A stretch of 5,133 bases of DNA, taken from assembly GCA_051819745.1 (NCBI GenBank), contig JBNJGO010000046.1, forward strand, positions 1-5,133. The letters run 5' to 3'. The notes under the pieces were generated by a model. The model saw nothing but the letters and a program-made list of their open reading frames with translations, was not told the origin of the DNA and did not search any database. The position numbers and the translations under genes were made by a program. Each line of letters starts with the position of its first letter. The stretch's first letter is position 1. This stretch comes from SKGA01 sp051819745 (lineage in GTDB: Archaea; Nanobdellota; Nanobdellia; Woesearchaeales; SKGA01). Positions 1 through 4,298 of the stretch are shown one piece after another.

Positions 1-504
1 CTAGCATGGCAAGAACCAACACGATTTGAAGGTTTGCAAGTAAAAACATTTCTTGATGTTTCAATTAAAGACAAAAACCTATCTTCTTCAAAACGAGAAA
101 CTTTAATTCGTAACTCTCTGAAAACAGTAGGTCTCGAACCAGATAATTATATCGATCGAGCTCTTGATGATACTCTTTCTGGCGGTGAACGAAAACGAAT
201 AGAACTTTCTTCAATACTCCTCGCCAAACCAAAAATCGCAATCCTTGACGAACCCGATTCAGGAATAGATATAGAAGCGCTCAACCATATTCTTTCTGCC
301 GTAAGTGAATTATCGAAACAAGGAACGACTGTTCTTCTCATAACTCACAGTCTTAAAATTCTTAAAGAATCAGAACACGCATTTCTTATTTGCGATGGAA
401 AACTTCTCAAAAAAGGAACTGTTCAAGAAATGGTTCCTGTTTATAGACAGAACTGTAAAAACTGTACTCATAAAAACAAACCTCAATCTGAAGTGATATT
501 ATGA
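1..504 (+). CDS. sufC: SufC-type Fe-S cluster assembly ATPase, 5' end cut by window edge
   Basis: Cytosolic ABC-type ATPase that drives conformational change of the SufB scaffold during Fe-S cluster assembly; it is not a transporter. The frame is open to base 1, and the first visible residues, LAWQEPTRF, are the Q-loop region of SufC, so the gene starts outside the window. About 80 residues, including Walker A, are missing; 167 residues remain against roughly 250 for the family. Counting from base 1, the ABC signature LSGGE is at 59-63, Walker B IAILDEP at 79-85 and the H-loop histidine (ITHS) at 116. The stretch DSGIDIEAL after Walker B is typical of SufC (DSGLDIDAL) rather than of transporter ATPases. 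The TTG at 34 is not a credible start because it falls after the Q-loop. The C-terminal tail carries CKNC (Cys152, Cys155), which bacterial SufC does not usually have. The stop overlaps the next start by 4 bases, indicating translational coupling. Confidence 0.93.
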   Translation, partial: LAWQEPTRFEGLQVKTFLDVSIKDKNLSSSKRETLIRNSLKTVGLEPDNYIDRALDDTLSGGERKRIELSSILLAKPKIAILDEPDSGIDIEALNHILSAVSELSKQGTTVLLITHSLKILKESEHAFLICDGKLLKKGTVQEMVPVYRQNCKNCTHKNKPQSEVIL

Positions 505-1433
505 ATTCCTCATCAGATTTTACTCTACTAACTTCCCAAGCTGGAATACATCCCTTACTGCAAAAATCAACTACAGCACATCTTGTTGTTGAAGGAAACA
601 ATATTCTTTCATCATCAACTGTTAAAGGTCTCACTGTTGATAAAACACCCCTATCGGATGGTGTAGATATACGCATCACCTTAGACGAGGGTGTTGTTCT
701 TGAAGATCCAGTGCAAATGTGCTTTGGAATGCTTCATGATATAAACAAACAACATATCAAACTCTCTGTTCATTTGAAAAAAAATTCCTCGATGAAAGCA
801 TTCGGTCATTGTATTCTTACAGCAAATACTCCTCTAGACCATATAATGACTGCAGATATAACTCTTGATGAAGGTGCTGAATTCAACTATTTCGAAAGAC
901 ACACACATAGTGATTCTGGACTTACAAACGTTTATCCGAAAAGCAAAGTATATCTTGGAAAAAAAGCTCATTACAGAACCGAATTTGAACTCCTTAAAGG
1001 TCGAGTTGGAAAACTAGATATTGATATTGAAAGTTTTGGTGATGAAAAAAGTGTGAGTGATATGATAACGCGGGTGAGTGCAAAAAAAGCTGACAATCTC
1101 ATCGTGAAAGAAACTTCTCATCTTAATGGTCCCTATGCTAAAAGTGTACTTCGATCAAAAGTAGCTGTAAAGGATAATTCCTCGGCAAAAATATACAATA
1201 AAATTATCGCAACGCATGAATATGCAAAAGGACATGTTGATTGTACAGAAATACTTCAAGATAGGGGTGTTGTACAGGCATATCCCGATGTAGAAGTAAG
1301 GCATCCAAAAGCAAGAGTAACTCATGAAGCGAAACTGGGTGGTGTTGATGATAAACAACTTGAAACTCTGATGAGTAAGGGATTAAGTGAAGAAAAAGCC
1401 GAAGAAATAATTATAGAAGGATTATTATCATAA
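501..1433 (+). CDS. sufB: SufB/SufD-family Fe-S cluster scaffold, short archaeal (SmsB-like) form
   Basis: Scaffold on which Fe-S clusters are built, acting in the cytosol with the SufC ATPase encoded just upstream. At 310 residues it is much shorter than bacterial SufB (about 470-495) and matches the compact archaeal COG0719 proteins, which lack the long N-terminal region. The middle is a beta-rich repeat region, as expected for the SufBD beta-helix. The C-terminus has the family hallmark THEAKLG (His275, Glu276), followed by a helical end with GLSEEKAEEII, which closely resembles the GLSEEEA segment of SufB that binds SufC. Cys248, in GHVDCTE, lies 27 residues before the HEA histidine, nearly the spacing of the catalytic cysteine in E. 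coli SufB, so it is the likely cluster or sulfur ligand. The ATG lies inside the ATGA overlap with sufC. Whether to call it SufB, SufD or SmsB is partly nomenclature. Confidence 0.92.
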   Translation: MNSSSDFTLLTSQAGIHPLLQKSTTAHLVVEGNNILSSSTVKGLTVDKTPLSDGVDIRITLDEGVVLEDPVQMCFGMLHDINKQHIKLSVHLKKNSSMKAFGHCILTANTPLDHIMTADITLDEGAEFNYFERHTHSDSGLTNVYPKSKVYLGKKAHYRTEFELLKGRVGKLDIDIESFGDEKSVSDMITRVSAKKADNLIVKETSHLNGPYAKSVLRSKVAVKDNSSAKIYNKIIATHEYAKGHVDCTEILQDRGVVQAYPDVEVRHPKARVTHEAKLGGVDDKQLETLMSKGLSEEKAEEIIIEGLLS

Positions 1434-1449
1434 CGATATAATGCAAACT

Positions 1450-1457
1450 TTTATAAA
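1450..1457 (+). promoter_or_regulatory. Putative archaeal TATA box for the zinc-ribbon/csp unit
   Basis: The octamer TTTATAAA in the gap after sufB fits the archaeal TATA consensus. Initiation about 25-30 bases downstream would fall near 1480 and give a leader of roughly 55-60 bases before the zinc-ribbon start. A small inverted repeat, TCTCT-GTCTTT-AGAGA (1469-1484), lies at the predicted start site. No clear oligo-T terminator separates sufB from this point, so read-through from sufCB is also possible. Assigned from sequence resemblance only. Confidence 0.45.
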
Positions 1458-1538
1458 CTTGCCTTGTTTCTCTGTCTTTAGAGAGTACCGGAATTAGAGT
1501 ATCTATTTCTGAGTATGAATGAATCGATATGAGTAACT

Positions 1539-1664
1539 ATGGTCGAATATAATATAGTAAAATACTGCTCCTTGTGTTCAAAACGTTTTGTTGTAGGACG
1601 TAAAGACGCTAGAAAAATTTACTGTCCTAGCTGCGAAAAAAAAGTCGATTCTTCTCGAGAATGA
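1539..1664 (+). CDS. Small zinc-ribbon protein, 41 aa
   Basis: A 41-codon frame (ATG to TGA) encoding a single probable zinc-binding domain. Two CxxC knuckles, YCSLC (Cys10, Cys13) and YCPSC (Cys29, Cys32), are separated by 15 mostly basic and hydrophobic residues, which is the classic zinc-ribbon layout. The rest is basic (KRF, GRK, RKIY, EKK), compatible with nucleic-acid or ribosome binding, though this is inferred. An in-frame TGA at 1530 makes ATG 1539 the first possible start. The ribosome binding site is weak: only TGAG lies nearby. The stop is 16 bases before the cold-shock gene, so the two are probably co-transcribed. I do not recognise a named family; small archaeal zinc ribbons of this kind are common and mostly uncharacterised. 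Four cysteines in correct spacing within so short a frame make it unlikely to be chance. Confidence 0.75.
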   Translation: MVEYNIVKYCSLCSKRFVVGRKDARKIYCPSCEKKVDSSRE

Positions 1665-1668
1665 ATAT

Positions 1669-1676
1669 GGGGGTGA
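1669..1676 (+). promoter_or_regulatory. Ribosome binding site of csp
   Basis: GGGGGTGA-like purine run just upstream of ATG 1681 contains GGTGA, complementary to the conserved 3' end of archaeal 16S rRNA. It is much stronger than the site of the zinc-ribbon gene ahead of it, suggesting the cold-shock protein is made at a higher level from a shared transcript. Confidence 0.7.
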
Positions 1677-1680
1677 AATA

Positions 1681-1872
1681 ATGGACGGAACTGTAAAATT
1701 TTTCAATCAACGTAAAGGTTATGGTTTTATCACATCCGAAGAAGGTAATGATTACTTTGTACACATTACTGGTCTTAACGAAGGTGTAATGCTTGACGAA
1801 AATGATAGCGTAACATTCGAAGTTGAAGAAGGCGATCGTGGACCTAAAGCAGTCAATGTTTCCAAAGCATAA
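1681..1872 (+). CDS. csp: Cold-shock-domain protein (CspA family)
   Basis: Single cold-shock domain of 63 residues, slightly shorter than the usual 65-70. Such proteins bind single-stranded RNA or DNA and act as RNA chaperones, melting structures that block translation. RNP1 is KGYGFI (12-17) and RNP2 is YFVHI (25-29), with the usual N-terminal strand GTVKFFN (3-9); the Trp often seen in KWFN is Phe here. The C-terminal segment GDRGPKAVNV is the standard last strand of the fold. The start is fixed by the strong GGGGTGA site. It follows the 41-aa zinc-ribbon gene by 16 bases and precedes a DEAD-box helicase gene on the same strand, another RNA-remodelling protein. CSD proteins are widespread in bacteria but patchy in archaea, so acquisition by transfer at some point is possible; base composition is not visibly different from neighbours. 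Confidence 0.95.
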   Translation: MDGTVKFFNQRKGYGFITSEEGNDYFVHITGLNEGVMLDENDSVTFEVEEGDRGPKAVNVSKA

Positions 1873-1914
1873 TTGCTTTGCTAAAAACAAACTTGCATCA
1901 TTTTTTATTTTTTT
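1863..1914 (+). terminator. Hairpin over the csp stop codon plus oligo-T tract
   Basis: A perfect 7-bp stem, CAAAGCA (1863-1869) and TGCTTTG (1874-1880), with loop TAAT spans the csp stop codon. A T-rich run (T6, A, T7) follows at 1901-1914. The 20-base gap between stem and T-run is too long for a bacterial intrinsic terminator, but oligo-T alone suffices for many archaeal terminators. The hairpin may instead protect the 3' end. Confidence 0.6.
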
Positions 1915-1945
1915 GTTATCATTTTGTTTGACCTGGAAAAACATT

Positions 1946-1986
1946 ATCCTTTGACATGGGTACTTCGTTTTTTCTGCTCAAAGGAT
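1946..1986. repeat. 9-bp perfect inverted repeat upstream of helicase gene
   Basis: ATCCTTTGA (1946-1954) is the exact reverse complement of TCAAAGGAT (1978-1986); the 23-base spacer contains T6. Arm centres are 32 bases apart, about three helical turns. It lies downstream of the csp oligo-T tract and directly upstream of a TATA-like sequence, so a DNA operator is one reading. If csp transcripts read through, it could also fold as RNA. Confidence 0.6.
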
Positions 1987-1989
1987 TAA

Positions 1990-2000
1990 ATTATATAATA
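1990..2000 (+). promoter_or_regulatory. Putative TATA box for the DEAD-box helicase gene
   Basis: An ATTATATAATA stretch immediately 3' of the inverted repeat resembles an archaeal TATA box. Transcription would begin near 2020-2028, giving a leader of about 65-75 bases before GTG 2094. The leader holds the direct repeat TTCATTAA (2033-2040 and 2044-2051) and a weak CCATC/GATGG pair (2007-2011, 2027-2031). Other AT-rich candidates exist in this stretch. Confidence 0.4.
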
Positions 2001-2093
2001 TTCATACCATCCTATTTTTTGTTGTTGATGGATTCATTAATATTTCATTAACAATCTAACAGTAAGTTGATATGAAAACTACATAGTGATATT

Positions 2094-3458
2094 GTGAAAT
2101 TTCAAGATTTAAATTTAAGTAAACACGTGCTCAAAGCGATTCATAATTTAGGTTATGAACAACCAACACTCATACAAGAAAAATCAATTCCTCTTATCAT
2201 GTCAAACCATGATATTCTAGGAGAATCCGCAACTGGTTCGGGTAAAACACTCGCATTTAGCGCAGGTATAATCGAAAAAGTTGTTCCTGGAAAAGGTGTT
2301 CAAGCGTTAATACTCACTCCAACAAGAGAATTGGCTGATCAGATAAAAGATGAAATCCTTATTATGATAAAAGGATCCAAAACAAGAATAACAACTGTTT
2401 ATGGTGGTGTTTCAATAGAACCGCAAATCAAAAAAATCGCCTCTTCAGATATTGTTGTTGCAACGCCTGGTCGTATGAAAGATCATATTGGAAGAAGAAC
2501 AATAAATCTCAATACTGTTAACACTGTTGTTCTTGATGAAGCTGATCGTATGCTCGAAATGGGTTTTATCGAAGATGTAGAAGATATTCTTAAAGAATGT
2601 CCAAAACAAAGACAATCACTTTGCTTTTCGGCAACATTCCCTCCGAAAATAACTCACTTGGCAAAAAAATATCTTCATGATCCAAAAAAAATAACTGCGA
2701 AAAAACAAGTTGATCCTTCAAAACTATCTCAATATTATTATGATGTTTCTAAAGGATTAAAATTTTCACTTCTTGCTCATCTTCTAAAAAATGAAGAAGC
2801 GGACCTTGTCATGATATTTTGTAATACAAGAAACACAGTTGATTTTGTTGTTACAAACCTTCGAGAACAAGGTATTTCTGCGACTGCAATTCATGGTGGT
2901 TTTTCGCAAAATAAACGAACTAATACTCTAGATAGATTCAAAGATGGTAAAAAAACTGTTCTCGTTTGTACAGATGTAGCTGCAAGAGGAATTCACGTTG
3001 ATGATGTAAGTCACATATATAATTATGAGATTCCGCGTTCACCAACTGATTACGTTCATCGTATCGGTCGGACTGCAAGAGCTGGTGAGGAAGGAAAGGT
3101 TATTAATTTAATCTGCGATCTTGACTATGAGAATTTTTCAAAAGTATTCAATGAATTCAAAGAATTCGAAATAGAAAAAATTGAGAAACCATATGTTGAG
3201 AATGTTCCTGTAAAAAAAGTTATTCCGCAACGAAAACCATTCTCCAAACGTAACGGTCGTAAAGGTGGTTCTCGGGGAAATCGTGGCGGTCCAAGAAATA
3301 GTCGTGGTGGATCGCGAGGCGGTCGAGATGGTCCGAAAAAGTTTTCTGGTCGTTCTCAAGGAAATCGTGGCGCTTCTCGAAGTAATAGGGGAAATTTTAA
3401 AGGACGAAATTCTAATCGTCAAAGATCTCCTCGAAAAACTTTCGCGAGTAACAACTAG
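2094..3458 (+). CDS. DEAD-box ATP-dependent RNA helicase with RGG-rich tail
   Basis: Unwinds or remodels RNA duplexes using ATP; likely roles are ribosome assembly, mRNA unfolding or decay. All core motifs are intact: Q-motif with Gln28, motif I ATGSGKT (46-52), Ia PTRELA (76-81), GG (104-105), Ib TPGR (124-127), II DEAD (148-151), III SAT (179-181), IV IFCNTR (241-246), V TDVAARGIHV (293-302) and VI HRIGRTAR (322-329). After about residue 375 the fold ends and a basic, low-complexity tail (about 380-454) rich in RGG, SRG and NRG triplets begins, which probably binds RNA non-specifically. The start is GTG 2094, giving the conserved FQDLNLS beginning at once and preceded by GTGAT at 2086-2090; upstream ATGs lead into stops. 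The csp gene upstream and the structured leader suggest a cold- or stress-response role similar to archaeal DeaD, which is inference. Confidence 0.96.
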   Translation: MKFQDLNLSKHVLKAIHNLGYEQPTLIQEKSIPLIMSNHDILGESATGSGKTLAFSAGIIEKVVPGKGVQALILTPTRELADQIKDEILIMIKGSKTRITTVYGGVSIEPQIKKIASSDIVVATPGRMKDHIGRRTINLNTVNTVVLDEADRMLEMGFIEDVEDILKECPKQRQSLCFSATFPPKITHLAKKYLHDPKKITAKKQVDPSKLSQYYYDVSKGLKFSLLAHLLKNEEADLVMIFCNTRNTVDFVVTNLREQGISATAIHGGFSQNKRTNTLDRFKDGKKTVLVCTDVAARGIHVDDVSHIYNYEIPRSPTDYVHRIGRTARAGEEGKVINLICDLDYENFSKVFNEFKEFEIEKIEKPYVENVPVKKVIPQRKPFSKRNGRKGGSRGNRGGPRNSRGGSRGGRDGPKKFSGRSQGNRGASRSNRGNFKGRNSNRQRSPRKTFASNN

Positions 3459-3501
3459 AAGAACAAAATAGTTGTATTTTTCTTTTTTATTTCTTTTTTT
3501 T
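3451..3501 (+). terminator. Hairpin over the helicase stop codon plus T-rich tract
   Basis: ACAACTA (3451-3457) pairs perfectly with TAGTTGT (3469-3475) across an 11-base loop. The 5' arm contains all but the last base of the TAG stop. The 3' arm is followed within a base by a long T-rich run (3477-3501) ending in T8. This resembles an intrinsic terminator, and the T-run alone would suit archaeal RNA polymerase. Confidence 0.7.
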
Positions 3502-3517
3502 CATAAAAATCGTAATC

Positions 3518-3525
3518 TTTAAAAT
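3518..3525 (+). promoter_or_regulatory. Putative TATA box for the 95-codon gene
   Basis: TTTAAAAT within CTTTAAAATAAT is a fair archaeal TATA match. It lies about 44 bases before ATG 3562, after the helicase terminator. Initiation near 3545 would give a very short leader beginning just before the ribosome binding site AAGGTGG (3548-3554). Confidence 0.45.
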
Positions 3526-3561
3526 AATGGTATTATTTTTTTATTCTAAGGTGGTTTTATT

Positions 3562-3849
3562 ATGGATTTGCAGTATAAAAATTTTCACAAGGAATTTGTA
3601 AAAAAAACTATGATTTTTGTCAACGATGAAACTCTTGATTCTGCTCAGGATGTTGCAAATGTTTTTCACAATATGATTGCGAGCAATTGCGCTGTCTATT
3701 CAAAAGAACTTGATCTGTTTCAAGATTCTATTACTGCTGGGAATCAAAATATTATTAATATGATTTCTTCTTTAGAGAATATTTATTTTCCTAAGAAAGA
3801 GGTTGATCAATTATATCAACAGACTCGTGGTATGTATCGTTTGAGTTAA
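3562..3849 (+). CDS. Hypothetical protein, 95 aa, predicted helical
   Basis: I do not recognise this protein. The start is well supported: AAGGTGG at 3548-3554 sits at normal distance from ATG 3562, a TATA-like box lies upstream, and strong T-tracts follow the stop. The product is soluble-looking, with no signal peptide or membrane span. It is rich in Asn, Asp, Gln and aliphatic residues, and looks mainly alpha-helical with amphipathic stretches (about 24-55 and 60-72). The N-terminus is basic (KNFHKEFVKK). A conserved-looking FPKKEVDQLY segment (76-85) near the end resembles a short helix after a turn. There is one cysteine (43) and no metal or nucleotide motif. It appears to be its own transcription unit and converges on the minus-strand operon. 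Confidence 0.75.
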   Translation: MDLQYKNFHKEFVKKTMIFVNDETLDSAQDVANVFHNMIASNCAVYSKELDLFQDSITAGNQNIINMISSLENIYFPKKEVDQLYQQTRGMYRLS

Positions 3850-3855
3850 GGGATG

Positions 3856-3916
3856 TTTTTTTGTACTGTTTTTTATTTGCTTTTATTTATAATATAGTTT
3901 CATTAACTTTTTTTTT
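3856..3916 (+). terminator. Multiple oligo-T tracts after the 95-codon gene
   Basis: Runs of T7 (3856-3862), T6 (3869-3874) and T9 (3908-3916) follow the stop without a stable hairpin, as in oligo-T-dependent archaeal termination. They act only for rightward transcripts; read leftwards the region is A-rich and offers no T-run to stop the minus-strand operon. Confidence 0.6.
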
Positions 3917-3923
3917 ATCTCGC

Positions 3924-4289
3924 TTATCTTAACAAACTATTATTGAGTACGGAGACGATCTCGTTTTGAGTGATTGTAACGAATAAGATAATTGCAAGCA
4001 CTCCAATCAATATTTCAACAAGACCTATGACGAGACCTGCAATTGCAAAACCTTTTCCTTTGTATTTTTTAGTATTCTTATTACATTTTCTTATCCCTAT
4101 GATTCCTGTTACGATTGAAGCGAAAGGTGTTGCTACAAGAACCAGATTGATAAAAGGAACAACAATTATTGCAATTGGAGCTAGTGAAAGAATAAATGAC
4201 CACATTGCAAAAGGTTCAACATCCCTATTCAAATCTAACTTTTCATTTTTCTTTTTATAGAGTTCTTCGCTTTTATCTTGAAGTGCCAT
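3924..4289 (-). CDS. Small DUF4190-like membrane protein
   Basis: A 121-residue integral membrane protein of unknown function. The N-terminal 27 residues are charged and probably cytosolic. A long hydrophobic region (about 28-66) is likely one hairpin of two membrane segments, then a basic loop (67-80, with KCNKNTKKYKGK), then a last span (about 81-106) and a short tail. The pattern GIIGIRKC, basic loop, GKGFAIAGLVIGL closely matches the DUF4190 signature, in which a second glycine-rich helix begins with GxGxAIAGLVLG. DUF4190 proteins are common in bacteria and archaea without a defined role. The gene starts only 9 bases after the racemase stop on the same strand, with GAGAT as a weak ribosome binding site, so the two are probably co-transcribed; a functional link is unproven. 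Confidence 0.85.
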   Translation of the reverse strand: MALQDKSEELYKKKNEKLDLNRDVEPFAMWSFILSLAPIAIIVVPFINLVLVATPFASIVTGIIGIRKCNKNTKKYKGKGFAIAGLVIGLVEILIGVLAIILFVTITQNEIVSVLNNSLLR

Positions 4290-4298
4290 TTTAATATC

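Noticed and set aside
34..36. TTG as a start codon for sufC
   Set aside because: The conserved Q-loop lies upstream in the same open frame, so the true start is outside the window.
147..341. 64-codon minus-strand frame inside sufC
   Set aside because: Antisense shadow of conserved ABC ATPase motifs, with no start signal.
1441..1497. 18-codon frame starting ATG right after sufB
   Set aside because: No ribosome binding site, no motif, and it spans the putative TATA box and start site; most likely chance.
1627..1944. 105-codon minus-strand frame across csp
   Set aside because: It lies antisense to an unmistakable cold-shock gene and has no family resemblance or convincing start.
3276..3372. 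Possible repeat array in the helicase tail
   Set aside because: Irregular spacing and in-frame coding of Gly/Arg/Ser triplets explain it; not CRISPR or a tandem array.
3265..3471. 68-codon plus-strand frame and a 94-codon minus-strand frame (3138-3422) over the helicase tail
   Set aside because: Low-complexity products of out-of-frame reading through RGG codons; the helicase frame explains the sequence.
2043..3907. Shared decamer TTTCATTAAC at 2043-2052 and 3898-3907
   Set aside because: Flanks differ, contexts differ (leader versus convergent gap), and such AT-rich decamers recur by chance.
3970..4260. 96-codon plus-strand frame opposite the DUF4190-like gene
   Set aside because: The minus frame has matching family features and operon spacing; the plus frame is hydrophobic only as a reflection of it.
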